Shown piece after piece: positions 1-10,648 of a DNA stretch of 64,000 bases. The DNA lies in contig VWYX01000204.1 of NCBI GenBank assembly GCA_013396525.1, forward strand, positions 450,467 through 514,466. The letters run 5' to 3'. The notes beneath the pieces are model-generated. The model was not told the origin of the DNA. It ran no database searches and saw only the letters and a program-made list of their open reading frames with translations. Within the stretch, counting starts at the first letter, position 1. Every line of letters begins with the position of its first letter. The DNA is from Chaetorhynchus papuensis. Taxonomy: Eukaryota > Chordata > Aves > Passeriformes > Rhipiduridae. A program made the position numbers and the translations under genes.

Positions 1-67
1 AGCTATAAATCCTGATTGCCTTATTGTCTGAGTGACTTAGTGCTGAAAGTAAGTTCAACAATCAGAT

Positions 68-100
68 TAAAAAAAAAAAAAGAGAGAGAAAAAAAGAAGG
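68..100. repeat. A-rich/GA-rich purine tract
   Basis: A run of A followed by GA repeats and more A, all purine on the plus strand. It is low-complexity sequence, possibly a retrotransposon tail or simple repeat. Confidence 0.7.
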
Positions 101-304
101 TTCTTTATGAGAACACTTTCCCACTGGGAAAACTAAAGACATTAACTTAGGACCATTCTTGTTGCCAGCAACCCAAAAGTTCCTACATTCCTAAAAAAAG
201 TAAATTCCAATATCATCTACCAAGAGCCATGGAAGACCAGAAAATTACATGTCTTAAATATCCACAAGGACCTGAATAGTTTTCATGGTTTTCCTGGGAC
301 AGAG

Positions 305-775
305 AGTGCTGTGTCCAGCTCTGGGTCCTTCTCAGGACACAGACCTGCTGAAGCGAGTCCAGAGGAGAGTCACAAAGGGCTAAGGAACTTCTCCTAGGAA
401 GACAGGCTAGGATGGTTGGGGTTCCTCAACCTAGAGAAGAGAAGGCTTCAGGGAGGTACTGAAAGGGGGCTACAAGAAGGCTGGAAAGGGACATATACAA
501 GGCCTTGAAATGATAGGACAAGATGGAATGGCTTTAAATGGAAAGAGGGCAGGTTTATATTACAGGTAGAAATTCTGTACTGTGTGGGTGGTGAGGCACT
601 GGCACAGGTTGCCCAGAGAAGTTGTGGATGCCCTGTTTCTGGCTGTACTAAATGTCAGGTTAGATGGAGCTTTGAGCAACCTGGTCTAGAGGGAGGTGTC
701 CCGGCCTGTGAGAATGGGGGGTTGGAACTTGATGGTATTTAAGGTGCCTTTCAACCCAAACCTTTCTATGACTCT
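305..775 (+). mobile_element. CR1 LINE, 3' fragment
   Basis: It starts in the end of ORF2 (gtgctgtgtccagctctggg) and passes through the recognisable 'ctagagaagagaaggcttca' and 'ggcacaggttgcccagagaa' blocks. It ends in the CR1 tail 'caacccaaacctttctatga'. It is 5'-truncated, as is typical of CR1, carries several indels and encodes nothing intact. It lies antisense to CPLX1. Confidence 0.93.
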
Positions 776-3700
776 TGGCCAGTTCCAAATACTGCAGAGA
801 ATCTTACTGCCTAATCACTGAGAGCATTAAATGGCCCAGTAAGAAATAAGGGAAGAATTAGTGGCAGACACCCAGCAGGGACTCAAACAGAGCAAGGACT
901 GCACATTCTCATGTTGTAAGACATGCTGCCTGCAGGAACAAACCTCAAACCCAGATTTTGCTATTCCTTTACTGCCTGCAAAGACACAAGCACTCCTTAG
1001 CATTTCTTGCTGTGCCATCGAGGCTCGCTGATGCAAGAAGTTGTTAACACTCTTCTGCCACCAAAGCTTTAATCACATATGACCCTTCTGCATTCATACC
1101 TTGCAAATAGAAAAAACTAAACAAAACTCTGTTCCCCACCCTGATAAACACCAGAAGAAACCGTGCTTGAGATGAACTCAGCTATGTTAGTGCAAGCATA
1201 ATAATAATAGCAACAGAGAATTAAACCCTCAGATGAGGAAATTCATTATATTGCCATCAAAATTTTCATATTGCATAGTAAATGAGCTTGAAAACATACG
1301 TTGTAAGACACGTCAGAGATGAAATACTGAACATCTGTTTATTAAGAAAAAAATTAACTTTGTCTTATGCAATGGGAGAGCTGACGTTTCTGGAAGTATA
1401 AACAAATGATCACGCACTGTGTCACAATCTTTACACAGCACCCAACAAGGAAAATTACAGTGTAGAGACAACCTTAATTCTTTCAGATTAGAATTTTCCA
1501 TTTGACAGTTTTCCATACTTTTCATGCAGATTTCATGCTCCATTTGAAGGGCAGAAATCCTTATTAATATAACTAAACCTCTGCTTTATTGGACATAACC
1601 AATGTGTTATGTAGGACATGAATCCTTAATAGTGTAAGCACAGGAATCCTTATTAATGTAACAGATTTTCTGCTTTATAGCACATAATCCATGTGCTATA
1701 AACCACGTGCTGTACAGCATATGACCAGCACATAAGGCTAGTTAAATATAAGCTGGGTCAGAGACACTTCCCCCTTTCACTCAGAGAACTGAGTGTATAA
1801 AAGCTACTGAAGCAGTTCGTGCTTGATCTCAAATATGGACTAAATTCAAACCCAAATTCTGTCTTGAAGTCAAGCCATATGGACCATGCTTTCACCCTTT
1901 TTGGCTTAAACCCACTATTGTGAGGATATCCCTGAGCTTCTGCTACTTTTCAACAAGGGTTCAACCATGCTGACTGCCTAAAACATGTGTGAGATTTTCA
2001 GGAGGACAAACTATGGCCAGTGTATCACTAAGACAGGTAGAAGGTTAATTACCGAGCATGGGCTAAGGGCTCCTCAGACTGGGCTCTGCCACAGTGGTAG
2101 AAATAATTAATTACATAAATAACTAATTATGGATGATTACACAAAGAAAGTAATTTGCTTTCGCTGCTGAGGTGTGCACATACACAAACAATTTGTTTAC
2201 AGAAGGAAGTACTCCACCCAAGAGCACTGGAACCAGGATAGCTGCTGCAGCATGGCAAGCTGGTAGTACTTGCTATGAGCAAGGTAATAGGGATATTAGC
2301 TATCCACAGCCTCACCTGCCAGGTAAAGGGACACTGGAGGCCTCTCAGGAGTCTTGCCTGTGTTGGTCAATGTGGCAACTCTCTCCAGTGACAGCTGTGC
2401 TAGGGCCCAGAAAATCTGTGAGGCATTAGTGTCAAGACCAAAACCAGATCAGATCAGAATGCAAACTGCGTGTGCACCTCCTGAGGTAAGAGGCAGCTGG
2501 AGTATACCCCAGTTACACTCTTTATATTCTTTCAATGCATTTTCACTACCAGATGCTGGACTTTAATATTGGGTAGAAGCTCAGACAACTGGTGGTCCAG
2601 GTATTTCAAAATGCCATGTTCAAATGTTAGTCCTAAAAATTCATTTCCGAATGAAAACGTGGCATATTTTTATTGGAAAAAAACCCCACCTCATTTCTGT
2701 GTAATTCATACTACCCTCTCCCAAAGTAATTTCTGGACCCAGCTGCCATGCTGGGCTGAGGGCATATGTGCCTCAATTTAACAGATTGGATTTAAAAGTT
2801 AACACAGGCTGGAACAGACCTGTGGTATCTGTCATCATTCCTTTTAAGCCCTGCCATAGCTCCCACATTTCCTGAAGCCCTAACCAAGACAGTGAATTCA
2901 TAACACTTGTTGGAAAGCCAAGGCAAAAAGTCAAAACCAACAAATATGATGAGTCCATCCTTTCTGTCAGCCTCACCTAGAGCCATATGAACTCTCTGGT
3001 GAAGCTGTGATTCCCTGGCTTGCTTCTCTAATATCTTGCAGCTGCACAAAGGAATAAGTGTGACTGTGGGTTCATAACCTAGGACACACACTTTCAAACT
3101 TTTATTCCACATAAATAATCTGTTCCTACTCAGTCACTCGAACTAATTGCTCATTTTTCACTCTCTTATGTGAGAAATGAGCAAATATCATCATGGAGCT
3201 TTCCAAAACTTAAAATGTCTTCAATTTTATTAATACCTACTAACAACAACTTGTGCACGTATACACACCAGACAGAACATCTGTTTGTTTTCTTCTTTTC
3301 TGCATTTTTGATTTTACTGGAGTCAGAGAAGAAATGAAGGTAGCTTCTAAATAATCAAGTAATGAATTTAATAATCCAGCTCTTTTTAAATTCTTTCAAC
3401 ATTTGTTTCATATTTCTAGCCACCAATCAACAGTACTAGAAGACAGTCTTGTAGATCATCAAAGCCATCTCTTTGTCAGGACAAGGTAATCTCTCTTTTA
3501 TGAAGCTCTCAGACTTACAGGAAAAAAAAAAGAAAATAAAAGAAAAATACAGCTCTTTTCTACAGCTTTATCCATCTTTTCTGATTCTGCAGAAAACACC
3601 TTCATCTTTCAAATGCGTGCTATCTGGGATTATCCCCAGGAAAAAGAAAACCACATGAAAATGAACTCACAATCCAGATGTCCTGCCCAAAGCAGGACTT

Positions 3701-4298
3701 CCTGATGTTAATCGCAAAGGTACTCCACCACACCACTAAAAAGCTGCAGTCCAGAGCCTTGAGTGAGGTCAAATAACGTTCCTCCAACTATTCTTGTTCT
3801 CCTTTTCTGCAGACCCAACTCCTTGCCATATTGCTCAAGCATTCAGTGCATTTCTAAGAGACTTTGCCACTCAGTTCTCAGCCAGTTCAGCAAAGTCCAG
3901 ATAGCTGCCAGTATCACAGAGAAATCCTGTTTGGCTGTAACTCAGGCTGTGTGCATCCTACTCACTAATGAGATCACCTTGGAATTATAACAGAAGACAT
4001 CTCAGACTTTTAAATGCTTTTACAGCAGTTTGCCCAATAGCAAGAAAAAGGCAACCCCTATCTACATCTGGGAATAATTCAGTGGTCCAGAAGAGACAGC
4101 CACCAGGGAAAACAAGGCATTAGCTCGCTTGCCTGCAACTCAGAAATTTACTACTCTTTTTTTTTTCCCCTCATGACCTATGTCACTTCTTAGAAACAGC
4201 TCTACCTATAAACATACATTAAATATATTATGCACACATTGATATGCTTATATTAATATACTAGACTCACTAGATGTATATTCATTAAATACATTATT
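776..4298. other. Intronic sequence without recognisable genes
   Basis: Unique AT-rich sequence. Apart from the imperfect duplication at 1554-1720 I see no repeat, exon or RNA gene. Short open frames here lack codon structure or any family resemblance. Confidence 0.55.
1554..1720. repeat. Imperfect ~89-bp tandem duplication with palindrome
   Basis: The block starting gaaatccttattaat at 1554 recurs from 1644 as gaatccttattaat, an offset of about 89 bp. The copies look roughly three-quarters identical through 'ctgctttat..gcacataa.ccatgtg'. The second copy ends in an E-box CACGTG (1704-1709) overlapping the perfect 10-bp palindrome GCTGTACAGC (1709-1718). Confidence 0.6.
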
Positions 4299-4698
4299 GC
4301 TGGGGTTGTTCAGCCTGGAGAAGAGAAGGCTCCAGGGAGACTTCACTGTAAATTTCCATACCATAATGGGGCTCATAAAAGGGAGGGAGAGGAACTTTTT
4401 GTACAGGCATGTAGTGACAGGACAAGGGCAATGTTTTGCCCTGAACTGAAAGAGGATGCATTTACATTGGATATTAGGAAGAAACTTTTTCCTCAGATGT
4501 GGTGAAGCCTTGTAACAGGTTGCCCAGAGAAGCTGTGAATGATTGATCCCTGGAAGTGTTCAAGGCCAGGCTGGATGTGGCTCTGAGCAGCCTGATCTAG
4601 TAGAAGGTGTCCTTGCCCATGGCAGAGGGGTTGGAACTAGATGGTCTTTAAGGTCCCTTCCAACCCAAACCATTTGACAATTCTATGATTCTATGATT
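4299..4698 (+). mobile_element. CR1 LINE, 3' fragment
   Basis: It begins 'gctggggttgttcagcctgg', runs through 'ggttgcccagagaagctgtg' and 'ggtcccttccaacccaaacc', and ends with two copies of the terminal octamer in 'attctatgattctatgatt'. The complete 3' end suggests ordinary target-primed insertion with 5' truncation. No coding capacity remains. Confidence 0.95.
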
Positions 4699-5812
4699 AT
4701 AAAACAACAATTTTTGACCAGGTAGAGGTTGTGCATCTCTGTCAACCAGTACCCGCTTTAAATGATCAATGACCTTTCTCTGGCAGTGTCACAGGCAGAC
4801 AATTCCCTCTAAGTCCTTTCTTTTCCTAAAAGCATAATCACAAATTTCTTTATTTGCAGAACTATTCTCACTAACTCTTCGCAAGATGCACTGTGCCACC
4901 AGAGAAATTCACCCTTATTCATGCTTCCATCCTGAATCATAAGGACTGGGACAGACGTTTGGCCCAATGCAGACATAGTTTTGTTTATGTCTGTTCCAAG
5001 ACATGTTCTTAGAGCTCAGAGACAGGAACTGCACAGGGAACACCTTTTATACTGTGCAAGACTTTATCATTTTATCTACAGCTGTTTTCTTTGGCATGTG
5101 ATGTAAGTCACCAGACAGGCCTTCATCATTAGAAACCCCTTGTCCAAACATTGCCCACATTTCTCTCCAAGATATCTGAACAACAGGACCTCTTATTATA
5201 AACCTAAGTTATTCTGAAGAGAGAGTTTTGACGTGGCTTTGAGACTGAGGCATCAAAACTGCCTTCTCCCTCCTCACATCAATCCCTAATAGTTAATGTA
5301 TGAAAACTGTCTTCCTTTCAGGTGAATCCCATGTGAGTGGTGGAATCCTAAATATGAAAGGTAGACTAGATTTGTCCCATATCACTGCTCAACACAACAA
5401 ATACAATGAAATTGGTTTGGAATCAATACAGAAGATAGTTGCACCATATCTCTCAGAAATTCACTGAATTATGACTCTTATCACAAACCACAAATGCAAG
5501 CTTGGAAAGCATCCTCAAAGGAAGACTCTAACAGTTAATATAATGTGAGTCTTTAATAGATGATGAGAAACATAGATGGATTTCTCCCCTCACCTTCAGT
5601 CTCTATTTCAACTTTGCAGGGCTTTGCTGTGCGGGAGGTGTGTTTAAATGGGGACAGGGCTTGAGGAAGAGTGGACAAAATCAGAAAATTCAGTGTGGCA
5701 GAGTAGTTACCTGGGTCTATCCAGGTGCCTAGGGAACTAGTCACAAATCAGCTGAAAACAGGGGTTCTTCACTGGGCATTATGAGTTGACCAGTGTGCGT
5801 TGAAAGCCAGAT
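4699..5812. other. Intronic sequence, nothing recognised
   Basis: Unique AT-rich intron between the CR1 copy and the complexin exon donor. I see no further exon with paired splice sites and no repeat family. Confidence 0.5.
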
Positions 5813-5818
5813 ACCTAC
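5813..5818 (-). promoter_or_regulatory. CPLX1: 5' splice site of the CPLX1 exon
   Basis: The exon ends AAG and is followed by GTAGGT on the minus strand, a close match to the vertebrate donor consensus. Reading through would leave the complexin sequence immediately (VGIWLST), whereas the family continues with Tyr-Gly-Ile. This supports the boundary. Confidence 0.92.
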
Positions 5819-5994
5819 CTTGTCTCGAATCCCTTGTCTCATAACTTCTCTTTCAGCCTCCATCTTGGCATATTTGGCTTTCCTCTCTTCCTCTTGTTGC
5901 CGAAGGGCTTCCTGTCGTTCCTCTTCTTTCTTAGCGGCATCTGGGTCTTTCTCCTCATCCCCACCCAGCATCTTTCCCATGTCTTTGGTAGCCC
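5819..5994 (-). CDS. CPLX1: Complexin-1, internal coding exon (residues ~11-69)
   Basis: Complexin-1 is a small cytosolic presynaptic protein that binds the assembled SNARE bundle and both clamps and promotes calcium-triggered synaptic vesicle fusion. Read on the minus strand, the exon starts with GG, completing a split Gly codon, then gives 58 codons from ATKDMGKMLGGDEEKDPDAA to MRQGIRDK. The middle part (about residues 26-47) is the Glu/Lys/Arg-rich accessory helix. The stretch from residue 48 is the central helix. Using mammalian numbering, the SNARE-contact residues Arg48, Tyr52, Arg59 and Lys69 are all present, and Tyr70 would open the next exon. The string KYAKMEAEREVMRQG marks complexin-1 rather than complexin-2, which has KHARMEAEREKVRQQ. 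Position 44 is Gln, where I recall Ala in mammalian complexin-1 and Gln in complexin-2. Intron phases are 1 (upstream) and 0 (downstream). The remaining coding exons are outside the window. Confidence 0.96.
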
Positions 5995-6020
5995 CTAGAG
6001 AAAGCACAAGAGAAAGTCAG
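5995..6020 (-). promoter_or_regulatory. CPLX1: 3' splice site and branch point of the CPLX1 exon
   Basis: On the minus strand a pyrimidine-rich run ending ctttctctag directly precedes the exon, with the AG at 5996-5995. A CTGAC branch-point candidate lies at 6020-6016, with its adenosine about 22 nt upstream of the AG. Another CAG lies further upstream at about 6028-6026, but using it would add 31 nt and shift the frame, so the proximal AG is preferred. Confidence 0.9.
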
Positions 6021-9000
6021 CCCTGTAGGAATGTGGTGAAAACCCCTAGGATGACAGCTCTCTTGTTCTCCACGTTCAGGGCCATTTCCTTCTGCATCTG
6101 GAAAGGCTTCTCCTTTCACTGAGGAGGCAGCACGCTCTCCCCCAAGGCAGGAGGTGGACAAAGCACTCAACCTGATCAGGTAAGCTACCTGACACTGGTG
6201 GGAGAAGCCCAGCAGCACAAGGAAGAGACTACATCTGCAGGTTGGCATGATGTCAGCACAGTCTGTTTGCAGTCCTGAAAAGGTCAAGCTGCCATCCACA
6301 CCATTTTTTCACTTTATCAGCTCAGCCAAGTGACTGAAGATTGATTTTGAAAGGTCATTAATGTAATAGGCAAGTAATACATCCAGAACAAAATGACACC
6401 AGGGCTGGGAAAGGAATTTGAAATCTTGATGGCAGGGATGAGTAATCACAGTCTTAATTGTTGTCAGAAATTACACATCCCATGACAGGTAGGACCACAC
6501 GGCGTTAGCGAACAGTTGGACTTGATGAATTCTAGGCTCCTACTGTGGATCAGAAAGAAGCAGCACCCCTGTCTCTTATCTGTTCTTGGAAACCAATGCC
6601 TGTAATGCTTAGTACCTAGGTGGGATCCTCTCTTTGTCTTGTTCTCTCTCTACTGCTGAATACACACTGTTCCCAAATTTTCAGTCCCTGTGTGTTCCTG
6701 AGCCAGTTTTTTGTTTTTATGCAAAGCCCTTGCACAACCACACAAATGAGGAGGAGATTCCTTGCATGCCCCTCTATCCCCAAAGAGCTGCATAAACCCA
6801 TTTACCCTATCTTTCAGAGATATTTTCATTAGCAAATGACTGTCAATCATCCAGCCAGGGAGAAAAACAACTGCTGAGAAAAGGGGAAGAGCATGTATTT
6901 GATACAGCATCATCAGGGCACTGGAAGGCTGCAGCAGGATCAAGCCTGGTTACATGGATAAAGTGAAAACACATACCCTTTGGAAGCAGTGTTGGACCTT
7001 GCCTGTAGCAGGAAAACACGGAATCTTTTACTAAAAGAGGTTCCTCCACCCTAGAAAAACACTGTAGGTCCTTGATGCTTTCTACATTGGCTCATTGCTG
7101 GCTGAGATTTAACTGAATTAATCTGGGACAGCCTTGTTCTAACACACAGTCACAAGTATACATATTCAACATCTCCTTTTGCATAAAGCAAAGATTTCTG
7201 GCCTTTAAAAAGGCTTGGGCTGAAAGGAGACACAGTCAAAGACTTACCAAATAATTGTTTGTTAGCCTTATCAAAGGCTAAGTGAAAGATTCTCACAATC
7301 CCTTACAAATTACTCTTCAGTGTGTCAACACTGCTAGAGGACTGTGTTTGCTCTTTCTTCCCACATCAGTTGGGATAGTGATTGTGAAACCTTGGTCCTT
7401 AAGGGAAGAAACATCTGCAACCTGTCAGAATGATTCCTCCTGAATTGCCCCAGTGACGGCCCTTATCAGATTAACTGTTGCTTCCAATAACCACCAAGGA
7501 ATTTGTAAAGAGGTAAGCAGATCACTTTTCTCTCCACGTTTCTTTTCCAGGTTACGTATTTTACAAGAACTTTAAAGTGAAAGCAACCCTGAATAAAAAC
7601 ACCCTCCAACCCCCACCAAAATGTGACAGAGAAATGCCCCCTTTATATCTCCCACAGAGAAACATGGGGAAATTTTAAGCCTTACAAGATCTGGTTGTAA
7701 TACACAGGAATTTTTTTGCCAGGTGGGAAATAATAACAGTAAACATGACTGTCTCTATTCAGCTGCCTAACCACAAACCTCTTGACACTTCCATTGTTAG
7801 GAAATCTTTGGCTTAAAACAAAAAGACACATAGGGACCGCAAACAAACCCCACCTGGAATACTCGTGTTCCCTGTCTACTGTCAGCCTTCCTCTACTACC
7901 ATTTTGCATCCTTCATTGCAGGATCAGAGTAGTACAGAAATTCTTGCGTAGTGACAGAAAATTTACCCAGACCATCTGGTGATTTCTTTCCCGTAGTGCA
8001 AGGAAGGCTAACTGAAATTGTAAGTAAGCTAAAATTTCATAGCAAGTGAAAAGGAAATACAGCCTAGCTGGGTCACGCATCCGTACTGCAGGAACTTCTC
8101 TAACCAGCCTTGTTGCGCATACATCATTGATCACAAATCTCACTAATACCTTTAATTTCTGGGCCCCCCCCCCAACAGATTTCTCCACTGATAATCAAAC
8201 TAATTTGGGTTCAATAATCTATCAAGTTTATTTCTTTTTAGCTTCTCTCCAGTTAGAGCTACCCAGACAGTATAATACTCTAGTTACTTAGGAAACAGAA
8301 TTCAGCAGCAGAAAGAGATTATTTTTTTTCCTCTAAGCACCACTTCTAGGCTATCATTAAGCTATAATGGCATCTCAGCTCATCACATAAGAAGTGAAAT
8401 TGCATAACTTTCTTTTAGTTCTTAGACAAGACCAAGATTTAAAATACTTAAGGCATTTCGTTCTGCAGCCATTCAGCATACAGGACACCTAGAAGAACAA
8501 GAATGTAGTTTCAGGATCCTCCTAGATTCTCTTAATTCACCTCTGATTTCAAAGTCGCCTTCTAAAAGTGCAAAATGCTGCACTGTGGTATCATTGTTAA
8601 CTAATTGGAAGGAAACTTATTATGAGAACCAAAATTTTACACTACAATTTAACTAAGAACTCCTGTGTTACTTTTAGAAAAGCTTTTTTTCCGTCTCCTT
8701 TGTTCTTCATCCTAAACTGTGGACTTTGTTGTTAACATTCCCTGGATAACAGCTTCTGACTTTAGCAGTTCAGCAGCGAAGGTTCCAGAGAATTCATCTC
8801 TGTGTAACTGAGGTGCCTCAGTTATAGGCAAAAGCAGAAGGAAAGACCAGCTGTTCTGTCCTTACGCCCACTTTTGAAGTTTCCAAGAAAACAGAGGAAG
8901 GACACACACACTGAATCTGTCAATGTGGTAAGCCTGGGGTTTTTTGTCTTTGTCTTTTTGTCTTTCACACCCCAACCATGATATACACCTTGGTACAAAG

Positions 9001-9331
9001 GGAAGTCAGAGACTGCCACAGTATTCACTAACCAGTAAGAAATTTCAATCAACATTATTTCTAACATCTTTAGACAAGGCTACAGAAAGAAAACAGAAAT
9101 GGCTAAAGCTCCAGGACAACATGCACCAACTATCACCTTTCTGGCTGCAAACAGCCCTGCCCTCAAAGGATAAAAACATTCCATATGGACAACCATCCCA
9201 GAAGTGGTGTGTTTCAAAAACAAGTGGCATGGCAGTTATTTCAAAGTAATAGTAATTCCCTTAATCCCATATGAGCTAAATAGCTAAACAATCAGATGTT
9301 AAGCCAAATACTATGGGTGCACTCCGATATG
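6021..9331. other. Intronic sequence, nothing recognised
   Basis: Unique sequence with a short C10 homopolymer near 8164. A weak CR1-like phrase at about 6512-6540 ('agttggacttgatga') is too short to call. Confidence 0.5.
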
Positions 9332-9870
9332 ACATGCTGGTTTTGGCCAAGGTAGAGTTAATTTTCTTCAGAGAGACTTCATGTGGGTTGCATTTTGGAT
9401 TTGTGCTGAATAGAGTGATGATAGACATGTTTTTGTTACTGCTGAGCAGGGCTTGCACAGAGACAAGGCCTTTTCTGCTTTCTATACTGCCACACTGGCA
9501 AGGAAGCTGGGGGGAATGGAAAATTGGGAGGGGACATGGCCAGGACAGGTGACCCAAACTGACCAAAGGGATATTCCAGAACAGCATTTAAAGCTGGGTA
9601 CAAGAAGGAGGAAGGAGGGAACATTTGAATGATGCCATTTGTCTTCCCAAGTCACCATGAGGCATGAGGGGACCCTGCTGTCCTGGAGATGCAAAACACC
9701 TGCCTGCTCATGGAAACCAGTGAATTAGTTCCTTGTTTTGCATTGCTTGCATGTGTGGCTTTTGCTTTCCCTGTTAAAATGCCTTTATCTCAAACCCACA
9801 AGTTTTCTAGTTGGTGGGGGAGCAAGCAAGCAGTTGCACAGTGCTTGGCTGCTGGGGTTAAAACACGACA
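9332..9870 (+). mobile_element. Solo LTR of an avian endogenous retrovirus (ERVL-like)
   Basis: The left end 'tgctggttttggccaaggta' plus 'gagttaattttctt' and the right end 'gctggggttaaaacacgaca' match the termini of a very common avian LTR family. So do internal blocks such as 'gacccaaactgaccaaaggg' and 'tgcctttatctcaaacccac'. The 5-mer atatg occurs at 9327-9331 and 9870-9874, a possible target-site duplication. No retroviral internal region flanks it, so it appears to be a solo LTR. The family name is recalled from general knowledge, not from a search. Confidence 0.75.
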
Positions 9871-9989
9871 TATGCTTTCTTTTGAGTTTTGCAGGCTAAA
9901 TTGTCATTATGCATCTCAAAAAGAGTAATATGGTTGTTCAGGTACATGTGGGAGACATTCCCCAGTGATACAGATGAAAAGCAGGACAT

Positions 9990-10648
9990 CTGTCTGGAAA
10001 GCAGTTTTACAGTAAAGGCCTTGGGCTTGCAGTGGACAACAAGCTGACCACAAGCTCACAAAGTGTCCTTGCAGCAGAGAAGGTTAAAAGTCTTCTGGGC
10101 TGCATTAGGAACACTGTTGTCAAGAGGGTGAAGGATCCTTCCCATCTACTCAGCCCTTTTGTGACCAAGTTTGGAGTGATGTGCCCAGTTTTGGGCTTCA
10201 AGATACAAAAGAGAGATGGAGCTACTGGAGCAAGACAGCAAAGAAGTGAGACAGCCACAAAGACATTTAAGATGCTCAAGGATCTTTGATACAAGAAGAG
10301 TCTGAGGGAGCAGGGACTGCTTAGCCTGGAGAAGAGAAGGTTCAAGGGGTTTCAGTAGTAGGTGAAAACACCCAACAAAACAGAATGAATATGAGAGAGT
10401 CAGACTGGTACCCAGTGACAGGAGAAGGGATAATGTGTACAAACTCAAGTACAGGGAATACAATTTAAACATAAGAAAAAAATAAACTGAGTTGCAGAAA
10501 GTCGCTGTGGAGTCTCCATCTGTGGAGATATAAAAAAATTCATGAGCCACAGCCCTGAGCAACCTGCTGTAGGTAACCCTGTTTGAGAATGAGATTGGAC
10601 TAGACAACCCTTGTAGATGAGCACCAACCTCAGATATCGTGTGACTCT
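9990..10648 (+). mobile_element. CR1 LINE, 3' fragment with ORF2 end
   Basis: It starts in the late ORF2 region ('cttgggcttgcagtggacaa', then 'gtcttctgggctgcattagg'), passes 'gcttagcctggagaagagaa' and ends 'tcagatatcgtgtgactct'. Compared with neighbouring copies it is degraded by many small indels, so no open ORF2 piece survives. It lies about 120 bp after the LTR at 9332-9870. Confidence 0.85.

Larger units (their letters stand above)
1..5812 (-). other. CPLX1: CPLX1 intron downstream of the internal exon (partial)
   Basis: Everything below the donor belongs to the intron leading to the next complexin exon. I looked for the expected C-terminal coding sequence (lysine-rich start, acidic run, Leu-Pro-Gly-Pro-Leu-Gln tail) on the minus strand and did not find it, so the intron continues past position 1. 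It holds two CR1 fragments and one imperfect tandem duplication. The rest is AT-rich sequence without recognisable features. Confidence 0.8.

Noticed and set aside
2780..3000. Possible very old CR1-like tail ('gctggaacagacctgtggta')
   Set aside because: Only a few words resemble CR1 and the order of diagnostic blocks is missing.
1..5812. C-terminal complexin-1 exon
   Set aside because: Searched for the reverse complement of the expected Tyr-Gly-Ile-Lys-Lys start and the Leu-Pro-Gly-Pro-Leu tail and found neither.
5955..6299. Minus-strand 114-aa open frame overlapping the complexin exon
   Set aside because: It runs in a different frame from the complexin peptide, covers the splice acceptor and intron, and shows no family resemblance.
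6500..6545. CR1-like phrase 'agttggacttgatgaattct'
   Set aside because: Too short and lacks the following 'ccttccaac' tail, so it could be chance.
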